Counted from the first letter of the stretch, positions 1-8,546 are shown. The stretch is 36,297 bases of DNA from Chloroflexota bacterium (GCA_028875055.1 JAPPGG010000012.1:1-36297); one strand, 5' to 3'. The notes: a model not told the origin generated them from the letters alone. A program made the numbers and translations.

Positions 1-68
1 GCACTTCGTTTGTGAGTTTAGCGAATCCAGCAAGGCTGACAGTGAATACAGGTCAGGCGGTGCAAGGA

Positions 69-135
69 ATCCTGGATACCGGCATTCGCCGGTATGACGG
101 CGCTGGCTGGCCTGGAAATTCCACCAACTCTGAAC
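69..135 (+). repeat. Hairpin-containing repeat, degenerate relative of the MITE-like element at 26.5 kb
   Basis: A perfect 7-bp stem, TACCGGC (77-83) and GCCGGTA (88-94), with loop ATTC, is followed by TGACGG and then by a tail at about 110-135 ending CCAACTCTGAAC. The element at 26487-26632 has the same order: a GC hairpin, then GACGG, then a tail ending CCAAGTCTGAAC. The tails match at most positions by eye. No flanking duplication or left inverted repeat was found for this copy, so it is either decayed or a different subtype. Confidence 0.5.
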
Positions 136-183
136 TCTTGCTGAATTGTGGTTCCGTTGCTCTTCAGGTGTTCCATAGCAGGT

Positions 184-208
184 AGGGGCGGGTTTGAAAC
201 CCGCCCCT
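184..208. repeat. GGGGCGGGT-type palindrome, copy 1
   Basis: This is a perfect inverted repeat with 12 nt on each side of a single central G: AGGGGCGGGTTT and AAACCCGCCCCT. It belongs to a family of four similar palindromes in the window (also at 3436, 19325 and 34974). The other three lie at gene 3' ends, so this copy may mark the 3' end of a gene that lies left of the window. No T-tract follows. Confidence 0.7.
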
Positions 209-345
209 GATAGCATTTCGACCGTTCTGCCTCTGCCATACCACCCGTAAGATAGCCTGTCAAATGGAACGTTGCTATGAATAGCGCCAGGACAATCGCG
301 TTAAATGTCGGGACGGTAGGTCGCGCAAATTCGATAGGCAATAGT

Positions 346-434
346 CATGTCGCCCTGAGCCTGCCGAAGGGCCTGAAAGCCTTGTCCTCAGCCCTGCTTC
401 GGGTCCGAAAGCTGGTTTGTATGGAGGATTCCAG
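346..434 (+). repeat. Dispersed repeat, copy A
   Basis: The sequence begins CATGTCGCCCTGAGCCTGCC and ends near TTCCAG. A second copy with scattered substitutions lies at 9561-9648 in the same orientation. The first 27 nt or so recur inverted at 20601-20626. All copies lie in intergenic DNA. Whether the repeat is mobile, regulatory or inert cannot be told from the sequence. Confidence 0.65.
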
Positions 435-528
435 TCTCTTCGGCGCAGTTTATCCTGAGCCAGCCGCGGGGCTAAGCATGTCATTCTCCAAAACACCTGC
501 TCCCCCCCACCCCCACTCCCCCTTTACG

Positions 529-557
529 TTGCGCCCGGCAATGGCCGGCATTATACT
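529..557 (+). promoter_or_regulatory. Candidate sigma70-type promoter for korA
   Basis: TTGCGC (529-534) and TATACT (552-557) are separated by 17 nt. The -10 hexamer is good, but the -35 matches only its first three bases. Transcription would start about 60 nt upstream of korA. This is a motif match by eye only. Confidence 0.35.
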
Positions 558-623
558 AGCAACAACTTTAAGGGTGGATTCGGGCGGTCGGGGTATCGGG
601 GCAGTTTAGTCTAGGAGTCCCAA

Positions 624-2402
624 ATGGCTTCAAACAAGTACGATCTTGCCATGGGTATCGGCGGTGAGGCCGGTCAGGGCATCGCAACCCCGGGCGACAT
701 TCTCGCCCGCATCTTTGTCCGCCGTGGCCTCCACCTCTATACCTACAACGCTTACCAGTCCATCATCCGTGGCGGCCACATCTTCCTCACCGTCCGCGTC
801 TCGGACCAGGAGATCTACAGCCACGGCGACAAGCTCGACCTTCTCCTCTGCCTTAACCAGGACACCATGGACCGGCACCTCAGCCTCATGGGCCCCGGCA
901 GCCGCGTCATCTATAACGGCGACAGCATCAACCCCGGCGACGTCAACGATGGCGTGCATCTCTGCCCCCTGCCCGTCGCCGACCTCAGCGCCAGCCGCAA
1001 CCGTTTGGTCCAGAACACCATCGCCGTCGGCGCCATTATGTCCCTTATGGGCGTGGACTTCGAGGTCCTGGAAGAGAGCCTGAGCCTCCGTTTCCAGCGC
1101 CAGGGCCAGAACGTCATCGACGAGAACGTGCGCGTGGCCCGCGCCGGTTTCGAATACGCCGCCACGAACTTCGTACCCTACTACGACGTCCTTCCCGACG
1201 GTGGCAAGCCCCTGGGCGTCTGGGCGGGTAACGATGCTCTCGCCATGGGAGGCGCTGCCGCCGGCGTCAAGTTCTACTGCGCCTATCCCATGAGTCCTTC
1301 CAGCGGCATTCTCCACTGGATGGCCGCCAACGCCCGCAACCTGGGCATTATGGTCCGCCAGGTCGAGGACGAAATCGGCGTGGCCAACATGGCCATCGGC
1401 GCCGCCCACACCGGCGTCCGCACCATGTGCGGCACCTCCGGCGGTGGCTTCGCCCTGATGACCGAGGCCGTCGGCGCGGCGGGCATGATGGAAATCCCCG
1501 TCGTCTTCATCGACGTGCAGCGGGCCGGTCCTTCCACCGGCGTTCCCACCAAGACCGAGCAGGGCGACCTGTGGCAGGCCCTGGGCGCCAGCCAGGGCGA
1601 CTTCGAACGCTTTATCGTCGCCCCCAAGGATGCTCTCGACTGCTTCAACACCATGCCCGAGCTGTTCAACCTGGTGGATAATGCCCAGTGTCCCGCTATC
1701 GTCCTTTCCGACCTGCTCATCGGCGAGGGTCGCTTCAGCGTTGACCCCGACGACATCAACATGCATCCCGGCATTGACCGGGGCAGCCTGATCACCGAGC
1801 CCGCGCCCTCCAACGGGTACATGCGCTACGAAAATACCGAGTCCGGCGTGTCTCCCAGGGCCCTGCCCGGCGTCCCCGGCTACGTCCACGTGGTCGCCAC
1901 CGACGAGCACGACGAGAATTCCGTCCTCATCAGCGACGAGTTCACCAACCCCCACAAGCGCCGCATGATGGTGGAAAAGCGCGCCCGCAAGTTCCAGGAC
2001 GTCGTCAAGGAAATCGCGCCCCCCGAAATCGAGGGTCCCGCCGACGCCGACGTCACCCTGGTGGGCTGGGGCTCCACCGAGGGCGTCATCCGGGAGGCGC
2101 GGCAGCTCCTGGCCGAACAGGGCGTCTCCGCCAACCAGCTGGCCGTCAAGTGGATCGTACCCTTCCACGTTGACGCGGTTACCAGCGCCGTTAACGGCGC
2201 CAGGAAGGTCTTCATTGTAGAGAACAACCACTCCGGCCAGTTTTACCGCTATATGCGCAGCGAAACTGGCCTTTCCGTTGATGGCCACATCCGCAAGTAC
2301 GACGGCGAACCCTTTATGCCCCATCACATCGCCGACGGCGCCAGGGAATTGCTGGCCGGAAACGCCGAGGTATTCGTCCCCACCCAGGAAGTCATCGTAT
2401 AA
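624..2402 (+). CDS. korA: 2-oxoacid:ferredoxin oxidoreductase, fused gamma-alpha subunit (KorA type)
   Basis: This is the large subunit of a two-subunit 2-oxoglutarate (or related 2-oxoacid):ferredoxin oxidoreductase, a cytoplasmic enzyme converting a 2-oxoacid plus CoA to acyl-CoA, CO2 and reduced ferredoxin. The 592-aa protein has an N-terminal gamma domain (about 1-190; glycine motif GIGGEAGQG near residue 11, then the characteristic YNAYQSIIRGG stretch). This is fused to the alpha (pyrimidine-binding) domain, which carries YPMSPSSGI, VRQVEDEIGVANMAIGAA and the T-S-G-G-G/RAGPSTGVPT segments. Domain order and length match KorA proteins. The ATG start has AGGAG at 613-617, 6 nt upstream. korB follows after 94 nt, as in most KorAB operons. 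No delta/ferredoxin subunit is adjacent. Substrate specificity (2-oxoglutarate rather than pyruvate or branched-chain acids) is inferred from the architecture. Confidence 0.93.
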   Translation: MASNKYDLAMGIGGEAGQGIATPGDILARIFVRRGLHLYTYNAYQSIIRGGHIFLTVRVSDQEIYSHGDKLDLLLCLNQDTMDRHLSLMGPGSRVIYNGDSINPGDVNDGVHLCPLPVADLSASRNRLVQNTIAVGAIMSLMGVDFEVLEESLSLRFQRQGQNVIDENVRVARAGFEYAATNFVPYYDVLPDGGKPLGVWAGNDALAMGGAAAGVKFYCAYPMSPSSGILHWMAANARNLGIMVRQVEDEIGVANMAIGAAHTGVRTMCGTSGGGFALMTEAVGAAGMMEIPVVFIDVQRAGPSTGVPTKTEQGDLWQALGASQGDFERFIVAPKDALDCFNTMPELFNLVDNAQCPAIVLSDLLIGEGRFSVDPDDINMHPGIDRGSLITEPAPSNGYMRYENTESGVSPRALPGVPGYVHVVATDEHDENSVLISDEFTNPHKRRMMVEKRARKFQDVVKEIAPPEIEGPADADVTLVGWGSTEGVIREARQLLAEQGVSANQLAVKWIVPFHVDAVTSAVNGARKVFIVENNHSGQFYRYMRSETGLSVDGHIRKYDGEPFMPHHIADGARELLAGNAEVFVPTQEVIV

Positions 2403-2496
2403 AAAGAACCGGAAAAATTCCCTTCCCCCGTCAGGGGAGAAGGACAGGACGGGGTGAACAAACCCCTGGAAAATCATCGTTGTAGAGGGAAGGCCA

Positions 2497-3408
2497 ATGA
2501 CTACTACCGAAAGAAACACGGGAGACTCTGGTGTCGTTGCCTTAACGGCACGCGACTTCAAGGGGGCCGTTGACCCGGACTGGTGCCCGGGGTGCGGCGA
2601 TTTCGGGGTACTCAACAGCCTGCAGCGAGCCGTGGCCGGCCTGGGACTCCAGCCCCACGAAATCCTGACCATCAGCGGCATCGGCTGTTCCTCCAACCTG
2701 CCGGGCTACTTCAACAGCTACGGCATGCACACCCTCCACGGCCGCTCCCTGGCCGTGGCCACCGGCGCCAAGCTGGCCAACCACGAACTGACGGTGGTGG
2801 TCACCGGCGGCGACGGCGATGGTTACGGCATCGGCGGCAACCACTTCACCCACACCGCCCGCCGCAACATCGACCTCACCTACATCGTGATGAACAACCA
2901 GATCTACGGCCTCACCACCGGCCAGATCTCACCCACCAGCCGCGACGGCATGAAGACCAAGAGCACTCCCTTCGGCAGCGTGGAGATGCCCGTCAATCCC
3001 ATCACCTCCGCCATCATGAACGGCGCTACCTTCGTGGCCCGGGGTTACAGCGGCGACGTCCGCCACCTCACCGATCTCATGCAGCAGGCCATCGAGCACA
3101 AGGGTTTCGCCCTCGTGGACGTCTTCAGCCCCTGCGTCACCTTCAACCTCGACAACACCCACAACTTCTTCAAGGACCGGGTGGTCAAGCTCGAGGACGA
3201 GGAGCACAACACCAGCGACTGGAAGCTGGCCTGCGAGAAGGCCATGGTGTGGGGCGAGACCATCTACACCGGCGTCTTCTTCCAGTCCCCCGAGAGCGTC
3301 AGCCTCGGCCGCCGTGAGCCCGTCCTCGACGACGGCGGTCCGCTGGCCTTCCGTGAACTCGGCCTCACCGAAGACCAGGCCAACAACATCATCCGCCGCA
3401 TGATGTAA
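2497..3408 (+). CDS. korB: 2-oxoacid:ferredoxin oxidoreductase, beta subunit (KorB type)
   Basis: This is the thiamine-diphosphate and Fe-S carrying partner of KorA. The 303-aa protein has W29-C-P-G-C33 near its N-terminus, a further Cys in GIGCSS and another in FSPCVTFN; these are the expected [4Fe-4S] ligands. It has the ThDP/Mg motif GGDGDGYGIGGNHF followed by NNQIYGLTTGQISPTS, which is diagnostic of KorB/PorB. The ATG start has a purine-rich GAGGGAAGG about 6 nt upstream. The 94-nt gap after korA contains a C-rich/G-rich imperfect hairpin (about 2420-2445) of the kind found as a dispersed repeat. The gene ends just before a strong palindrome at 3436-3458. Together with korA it could run the TCA cycle oxidatively or fix CO2 reductively; the window does not decide which. 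Confidence 0.93.
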   Translation: MTTTERNTGDSGVVALTARDFKGAVDPDWCPGCGDFGVLNSLQRAVAGLGLQPHEILTISGIGCSSNLPGYFNSYGMHTLHGRSLAVATGAKLANHELTVVVTGGDGDGYGIGGNHFTHTARRNIDLTYIVMNNQIYGLTTGQISPTSRDGMKTKSTPFGSVEMPVNPITSAIMNGATFVARGYSGDVRHLTDLMQQAIEHKGFALVDVFSPCVTFNLDNTHNFFKDRVVKLEDEEHNTSDWKLACEKAMVWGETIYTGVFFQSPESVSLGRREPVLDDGGPLAFRELGLTEDQANNIIRRMM

Positions 3409-3435
3409 CCCCCGTCATTCCTCCAAAAAAACCTT

Positions 3436-3458
3436 GGGGCGGGTATTACACCCGCCCC
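3436..3458. terminator. Likely bidirectional terminator, GGGGCGGGT palindrome copy 2
   Basis: GGGGCGGGT (3436-3444) and ACCCGCCCC (3450-3458) form a perfect 9-bp stem with loop ATTAC. It is preceded by AAAAAA (3425-3431) and followed by TCATCTTTT. It lies between the convergent 3' ends of korB (+) and the VOC gene (-). The A-run on one side and T-rich stretch on the other suit intrinsic termination in both directions. Confidence 0.65.
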
Positions 3459-3520
3459 TCATCTTTTGCCATTATTCCGCCGGACCCGGCCCGGCAATGT
3501 CACGAACAACTACTTTGTGA

Positions 3521-3546
3521 AAATTCGTGCCCATTCGTGGATAAAT
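3521..3546 (+). repeat. ATTCGTGG-type dispersed repeat, copy 1
   Basis: AAATTCGTGCCCATTCGTGG followed by ATAAAT lies just past the VOC stop codon. An inverted copy lies on the other side of the VOC gene (about 4812-4842) and a related direct copy at 8642-8670. Function is unknown. Confidence 0.5.
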
Positions 3547-3550
3547 TCCC

Positions 3551-4786
3551 CTACCCCAGCGGACCCTGGAACACCTGGTCCACGTACGTATCCGACAGCG
3601 GCTCAATCGTGTCCGGCCAGTTGGCCGGCACTTCCCGACGCAGCTCCTGCGGACGCGGCTTCCCGCTCCACCCGATCTGCTCCATGTAGTAATAAAGCTC
3701 GATCATATGCCCGTCCGGATCAAAGGCATACGCGGCGTAGTCAATCCCCGGGTGCAGCTCCGCCGGCATCTCCTTGAACGTCACCCCGTTCTCCTTCAGG
3801 AAGCCTACCGCATTCCGCAGCTGGCTGTAGCTCCCCACCTCCACGCCAAACGACGCGCTGGTGGTGTGCGGACTGCATCCCAGCTCCGACCGCAGCGCCC
3901 TGGGGAACAGCCCCAGGCTGTGGTGCTCCGACCCGTTGCGCAGGAAGTACAGCCGGTGCCCGTTGATTTCCGTCTCTTCCGTCAGCACGAACCCCAGGTG
4001 GTTCTGGTAGAAGTTCAGCGACGCCCCCATGTCCTGCACGAACAGGTTCACCGGCCCGATCTTGGTAATCTTGAAGGGCCTCGGCAGCATCACCCCTTCC
4101 ACGTCGTACTTGGCGGGTAGCTGGTTGACGCCCCGGAATCCCGAGAATATGTCAATGCCCTTGGCCACCGCCTCTTCCACCTCCGCCTCTTCCGACATCT
4201 GCGGCAGGGTCGGTTCGTCGTGGAAGATGCGGTAGTACATCTCCCGCGGCTTGCTGCGGCGCGTCCAGTCTATCTGCTCAATCCCGTAGTAAAGCTCGTT
4301 GATGTGCCCGTCCGGGTCGTAGGGATAGACGTGCCAGTTGCTCCCCGGCATGTCCCGTCCCACCCGCTGGATCCCGATGCCCTGTTCCTCGAAGAAGTGC
4401 GCGCCGTTCACCACCTCTTCCAGCGCCCCGGTCTGCCACGTAATCTGGTTGATGGTCACCTCGCCCTTGCCGCCGCCACCGCCGCCGGCCGCCACGAAGG
4501 CGTCCATCACGTTGCGCGGGAACAGCACAAAGGCGTGGTGGTCGCTGCCGTGGGTGAAAAACACCCCCCGCCCGTCCTCTATGTGGGCCAGCTTGTCCTC
4601 CAGCCCCGGAATCCGCTTGAAGTCCAGCACGTCCGACTCATAGAACCCCAGCAGGTCCCGGTAAAACTTCACCGACTCTTCCATCTTGTCTGAATTAAAG
4701 CCGAAGTGACCCAGCCGGCGAATCTTGAACGGCCGGTCCAGCATCACCCCGCCCACGCTGTACTGCTTTTTCTCAGTAGTAGTCAT
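3551..4786 (-). CDS. VOC-superfamily protein with two tandem glyoxalase/dioxygenase domains
   Basis: This 411-aa soluble protein consists of two full vicinal-oxygen-chelate domains (about 14-175 and 230-375). Both begin with the same GVML-RPFKI sequence and both end with DPDGH-IELYY and MEQIGW-like segments, pointing to internal duplication. The fold suggests an extradiol ring-cleavage dioxygenase or glyoxalase-like enzyme. By eye alignment, domain 1 keeps H27 and E164 but has Q114 where the second His ligand is expected. Domain 2 keeps E363 but has P245 in place of the first His. Neither domain shows a complete His-His-Glu triad, so catechol dioxygenase activity should not be assumed. A run of six glycines (about 101-106) lies in the domain 1 linker. 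The ATG start at 4786 lacks an obvious strong SD. The nearby dienelactone hydrolase and maleylacetate-reductase-like genes hint at aromatic catabolism (inference). Confidence 0.8.
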   Translation of the reverse strand: MTTTEKKQYSVGGVMLDRPFKIRRLGHFGFNSDKMEESVKFYRDLLGFYESDVLDFKRIPGLEDKLAHIEDGRGVFFTHGSDHHAFVLFPRNVMDAFVAAGGGGGGKGEVTINQITWQTGALEEVVNGAHFFEEQGIGIQRVGRDMPGSNWHVYPYDPDGHINELYYGIEQIDWTRRSKPREMYYRIFHDEPTLPQMSEEAEVEEAVAKGIDIFSGFRGVNQLPAKYDVEGVMLPRPFKITKIGPVNLFVQDMGASLNFYQNHLGFVLTEETEINGHRLYFLRNGSEHHSLGLFPRALRSELGCSPHTTSASFGVEVGSYSQLRNAVGFLKENGVTFKEMPAELHPGIDYAAYAFDPDGHMIELYYYMEQIGWSGKPRPQELRREVPANWPDTIEPLSDTYVDQVFQGPLG

Positions 4787-4811
4787 ATCTCATCCACCCC
4801 AAGGGAAATGT

Positions 4812-4842
4812 TGCGTAAATTATCCACGAATATTCACGATTG
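4812..4842 (-). repeat. ATTCGTGG-type dispersed repeat, copy 2 (inverted)
   Basis: Read on the minus strand this gives AATCGTGAATATTCGTGGAT then AA, closely matching copy 1 at 3521-3546. The VOC gene is therefore bracketed by inverted copies, and this copy also marks the left edge of the AT-rich helicase unit. Confidence 0.5.
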
Positions 4843-4875
4843 TCCACTGACTGTGCCTGTCAGATTACTACATTG

Positions 4876-7722
4876 CTAGGCGGTAAGTGTTGCTGAGGCT
4901 AGCAAAACTGTGTCATTGGGGTGACGCAGAGCTGTGCACTGGCTGGCGAGTTCGTTGTCGGCACACTCATCCAACAATCTCCTGGTCATTTGATTTGCAA
5001 AAGTATCTGAGGCCAAAGACGTTGCCTTGTCCCTTTCATCAAGGAGCAGGGTTCGGAAGAAATCAGCGTATGGAATTGCCTTGTTGCTACCATCAGGTAA
5101 GAAGGTAGGTAGCAGTGCTTCCCACTTTGGGACGCCTTGATCATCTTGCCAACGCACTTTGTACAGATTCAGAACTCCTGGCACAGGACCTCCAAAAGTA
5201 GCACTCTCACCTCCAAAGCTTGGAGACTTGGCGAATTCAATCAGTTCAGCAAAAAAAGCACTGGCAAAGTCCATTAGAGCTATATCAGGACGTTGAGCGG
5301 CAAGACTCCGGTCAGCTGACACGCGGACGACCGTTGCTCTTAGAGGAAACTCCGAATAGCTGCCTCGCATCTCTGCTGGCAGTTCTAATTCGAGAACTCT
5401 GCCGCTGTACATCTCTTGCCTGAGACGGATGCTTCGGTATGGCAGAATGCCTCTAAGGAAGGCAATTACCTCGTCGGGCCCAAATTTCTGAAATAAAGCA
5501 ATTGAGTCAGGGTTGTAGCCTTCCACGTCAGCGAAAAGAATCTCCTGTTGGGATTGAGATTCCTTAGCCCGGGCTAAGGCTTCATCGATTTCTGCATTCG
5601 TGCGTGCCATATCCATGTCACGGTTGGTGGCCAAAATAGACGACATGTCAATCCTTTCAAGAAATGCCCCAATGATTTCATCGTGAAGCCCATCCCTGAA
5701 CTCGGAACTGACGGGGTGCATGTCTTCAGCAATTTGGTTGACACGCTCAAGCATCCGACTAATAGTCAGATTGTCAAACCCATCGACCGCCATCAAGTTA
5801 AAGACTATCACTCTTTGGCTCTGCCCATATCGATAGAGCCGACCCGATCTTTGAACTAGGCGGCCGGGATTCCAAGGGAGATCGTAATTGACCATGATGT
5901 GACAGTTTTGGTGTAGATTAATCCCTTCGCCACCAGCCTCGGTTGAAACCAAAAACTGGGCATGTTCGTTGAAAGAATTTATGCTATTGCGCTTCTCGTT
6001 GAGGGACATACCCCCGTTAATTTGTGCTACCGAAGTTCCAGAGTAGCGTTCCTGTAGGGCATGGACAAGGTAGTCCTGAGTGGCCCGGTATTCAGTAAAA
6101 ATTAGAACCTTCTCTCCAACCTCTTGCAGCGGGTCAACTATCTCTGATAGAAACTGCATTAGCTTGCGGTCGTCATTCTTTACCGCCGCAGCCGTGTCCA
6201 GCAGCTGGGCAATATATGACTCTTCTCCAGTAAAGAATGGTACGGAGGAAGTCTGGGTTGCCTGCGCTAGGTCATCCTGCGCATCTATCCCTTCGATGAA
6301 TGCGTCTTCATCAAAATCACGGCCGCACACACTTTCGAGATCGTCGTAGAATGAATTGCTACTGTTGGAGTCAGAATTCAGGCGAGACAGACGTCTTTGG
6401 AGGGCCTGCTCAATGGCATAAATGCTGGAAGACGCTAATTTGCGATAAATCGTCATAACGAATCCGATTGCACGCCCAGTAGTCCCTCCGGCTTCGGATG
6501 CCGCATAGCCTTCCTTCAAATAAGTTTGCAGGCGTAGGTCAAATTCCTTGGCCGCTTCGGAGAGAGAAATCTCCACCCGACGGGTATCTTGACCGCGAAA
6601 CAGAAAGTTTCCATCAACGTCGGTGACCAGGCTCTTACGGTTGCGCAGAACCACTTCAGCAACCACCGACGGGTTAGTGAACATCGTCGTAAGCCGCCGC
6701 GTTAAATCAGGCCGAAGCAGTCTCAGAAGATTTACGAATTGCTCCGAGTCGCCCTGATGGGGCGTTCCTGTCAGAAAGACAAACTCGTCAGTCAACTTAC
6801 GCAAAGTCTCGGCTAGCCGATACCGTTGAGTAACTGCTTGTCCTTCTATTTTGCTGAGGTGGTGGGCTTCGTCAAAGATGATTAAATCCCAAGTGCCTGA
6901 TTCACTAATGATTGGGCAGTGATTCTCGGTCTTGGCCCGGTCTATAGACACAATGACCTTATCGTAGCCCGCCCAGTGGGAAGGGTGATTAATGTGAAAG
7001 TCTAAGCCGTAGATGCGAAAATCTTCATTGAACTTGTACTGCATTTCATCTTGCCACTGTCGGACCACAGAGGCAGGAGAAACTACCATCACCCGGCGAG
7101 CCAACCGCCTGCGTTTTTTGGCGGCCAACAAAAGGCCAACTTCAATAGTCTTTCCTAAACCAACATCGTCAGCGATTAGCCAATTAGACTGATCGGAAGT
7201 CATAATACGGTGGACCAAGTCAATCTGGTGAGGGAGCGGATCGACATCCAAACGATCTAAAGCACCAGTAATCTGGTTCCAAGAATCCAGGGAATGAGCC
7301 AAAGCTTTCAGACGAAAACGGTTAGGGCTATCGGGCTCCTCGTTATGACGTTGCCTGACGCACAATAGATTTTCGTAAGGTAGCCATTTGCTTTCCCCCG
7401 TATTATGGAGTTGCACCAACACTTGGTCCCGGCTGGCAATATGACGTGTATTGAGCACCAACCCAGTTCCTAGAGATCTCTTAGTGTTAGATACGGGGGC
7501 ATCCTGCACTATGCAACCTGGCAAGAAGCCGGAGCCTAATTCTGCGGGAGAGTGCCAATCCCTCACTTGTTCGCTACCCCAACTCACTTCGACCAAAACA
7601 GCCTGCCCTACAGTCTTGTTACCGAGCACTACTCCAATTGTATCTTTGTAACCACCGTTCAGGTGAACTACAAAGCAACCGCGCACTGGTACGGGAGCTT
7701 CCGGCGGGTGTCCTAAAGTCAC
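4876..7722 (-). CDS. SNF2/RapA-type superfamily 2 helicase (candidate defence or DNA-repair helicase)
   Basis: This is a 948-aa ATPase/translocase. The N-terminal about 130 residues resemble the small beta-barrel lead of RapA-like proteins. It continues with a lead-in (DPLPHQ, 161-166), motif I DDVGLGKT (185-192), motif II DEAH (284-287), motif III LTGTPHQG, and a C-terminal helicase lobe with VLIFTEYRATQDYL, INGGMSLNEKR, STEAGGEGINL and the motif VI region QRSGRLYRYGQ. A charged C-terminal part of about 270 residues has no motif I recognise. The start is GTG at 7722, chosen because AGGAGGT lies 7 nt upstream. The 261-aa gene ends 38 nt upstream on the same strand, so the two form an operon. 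Base composition is clearly lower in GC than the flanking genes, suggesting acquisition. Size and layout resemble DrmD (DISARM) and DpdE helicases, but no other DISARM or Dpd gene is present. Confidence 0.88.
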   Translation of the reverse strand: MTLGHPPEAPVPVRGCFVVHLNGGYKDTIGVVLGNKTVGQAVLVEVSWGSEQVRDWHSPAELGSGFLPGCIVQDAPVSNTKRSLGTGLVLNTRHIASRDQVLVQLHNTGESKWLPYENLLCVRQRHNEEPDSPNRFRLKALAHSLDSWNQITGALDRLDVDPLPHQIDLVHRIMTSDQSNWLIADDVGLGKTIEVGLLLAAKKRRRLARRVMVVSPASVVRQWQDEMQYKFNEDFRIYGLDFHINHPSHWAGYDKVIVSIDRAKTENHCPIISESGTWDLIIFDEAHHLSKIEGQAVTQRYRLAETLRKLTDEFVFLTGTPHQGDSEQFVNLLRLLRPDLTRRLTTMFTNPSVVAEVVLRNRKSLVTDVDGNFLFRGQDTRRVEISLSEAAKEFDLRLQTYLKEGYAASEAGGTTGRAIGFVMTIYRKLASSSIYAIEQALQRRLSRLNSDSNSSNSFYDDLESVCGRDFDEDAFIEGIDAQDDLAQATQTSSVPFFTGEESYIAQLLDTAAAVKNDDRKLMQFLSEIVDPLQEVGEKVLIFTEYRATQDYLVHALQERYSGTSVAQINGGMSLNEKRNSINSFNEHAQFLVSTEAGGEGINLHQNCHIMVNYDLPWNPGRLVQRSGRLYRYGQSQRVIVFNLMAVDGFDNLTISRMLERVNQIAEDMHPVSSEFRDGLHDEIIGAFLERIDMSSILATNRDMDMARTNAEIDEALARAKESQSQQEILFADVEGYNPDSIALFQKFGPDEVIAFLRGILPYRSIRLRQEMYSGRVLELELPAEMRGSYSEFPLRATVVRVSADRSLAAQRPDIALMDFASAFFAELIEFAKSPSFGGESATFGGPVPGVLNLYKVRWQDDQGVPKWEALLPTFLPDGSNKAIPYADFFRTLLLDERDKATSLASDTFANQMTRRLLDECADNELASQCTALRHPNDTVLLASATLTA

Positions 7723-7760
7723 CGTAGCTACCTCCTAACGTCAAGGCCTATCCCCATTAC

Positions 7761-8546
7761 TTAGTTCAAATTGTCTAGCCACTCCGCTCCACTATACCAA
7801 TCCTGATGGAGAAGCCATTCGGGAAGAGTGAGTCGGCGATCAATTAGTTCGGCCAGAGAGAGTTCCCCAGTACGCTCGAGAAGTTCGTTAGAGTATTCTC
7901 CTGCCTTTTCAGGCCACTCTTCAGCCAAGTAATTATGAGCAATCTGCTGATGCCGGTCCGCATGATCCCCCAATTCTGCGCGGAACAATGCATAAGATGA
8001 GAATGATGTAAACCCCTTGGCCCACAGCTCGTGCTCATGCCAATCTTCGAACCATTCCTGGTCAATCACCTCTTCAGGGGTACAATGGTTGCGTAGCTGA
8101 ACCAATAAATAGCAACTGTCCAAGGACAAACTGCCTCTACTCCAAACTGGTTGCCAGCTATCAAGCCACTGATTGTAGAAATATACTTCCCACCATTCCT
8201 GGTTGTTTTCCCAGCAATGTAGAAACTCCAAGAAAAGGCGCAGGTTCCCGATTTCCCAAGCCTTTTCTTTAAGCCAGTTAAATCTGTAACTTCGCCGATA
8301 ACAGAAAGCCCATAGCAATTCCGACACTTCGTTGAACCCAATGTCTCCAGAACTGCCAATTTGGGCAGTCAACTCGTCAATTTGTAGGTTCCACTTAATG
8401 TCAACATCTTCATCTGCTTCGAGGTCAAACTGCACCTGATTACGTTCGCTGTCGAAGTCTTCAATAGGCTCAGGCAGGTTCATTTTTTTGGGCGCGGGTC
8501 GAAATTCATGCATATCATGATTGACTATTCGCCGCCTCTCACTCAA
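7761..8546 (-). CDS. Unrecognised Trp-rich 261-aa protein, operon partner of the helicase
   Basis: I do not recognise a family. The protein is acidic and very rich in Trp, Leu and Glu, especially from residue 75 on (WLKEKAWEIGN, WENNQEWWEVYFYNQWLDSW, DQEWFEDWHEHELWAKG). It looks soluble and mostly helical; no signal peptide or membrane segment is seen. The N-terminal 40 residues are polar and probably disordered. The start is uncertain: TTG at 8546 gives 261 aa without a clear SD, and ATG at 8513 (residue 12) is an alternative. The gene is AT-richer than its surroundings, like the helicase that follows after 38 nt, and the pair looks like one transferred unit. A role as specificity or sensor partner of the helicase is only inference. 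Confidence 0.75.
   Translation of the reverse strand: MSERRRIVNHDMHEFRPAPKKMNLPEPIEDFDSERNQVQFDLEADEDVDIKWNLQIDELTAQIGSSGDIGFNEVSELLWAFCYRRSYRFNWLKEKAWEIGNLRLFLEFLHCWENNQEWWEVYFYNQWLDSWQPVWSRGSLSLDSCYLLVQLRNHCTPEEVIDQEWFEDWHEHELWAKGFTSFSSYALFRAELGDHADRHQQIAHNYLAEEWPEKAGEYSNELLERTGELSLAELIDRRLTLPEWLLHQDWYSGAEWLDNLN

Larger units (their letters stand above)
1..623. other. Intergenic region with dispersed repeats and the korA promoter
   Basis: No convincing gene is seen here. Short open frames exist on both strands, but they lack family resemblance and run through repeat sequence. The stretch holds a hairpin repeat related to the mobile element near 26.5 kb (about 69-135), a perfect GC-rich palindrome (184-208), a dispersed repeat (346-434), a C-rich tract around 499-522 and a candidate korA promoter (529-557). 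The gene to the left lies outside the window. Confidence 0.7.

Noticed and set aside
277-609. 110-aa frame upstream of korA
   Set aside because: It runs through the dispersed repeat at 346-434 and a C-rich tract, has no SD, and overlaps the candidate promoter.
630-2696. 688-aa open frame on the minus strand opposite korA-korB
   Set aside because: It is the antisense shadow of a high-GC coding region: Gly/Val/Ala/Asp-biased, no family resemblance, and korA/korB on the other strand are unambiguous.
4876-8546. Complete DISARM, BREX or Dpd defence system
   Set aside because: Only a SNF2-type helicase and one unknown protein are present; no methyltransferase, PLD, DUF1998, PglZ or deazapurine genes are nearby.
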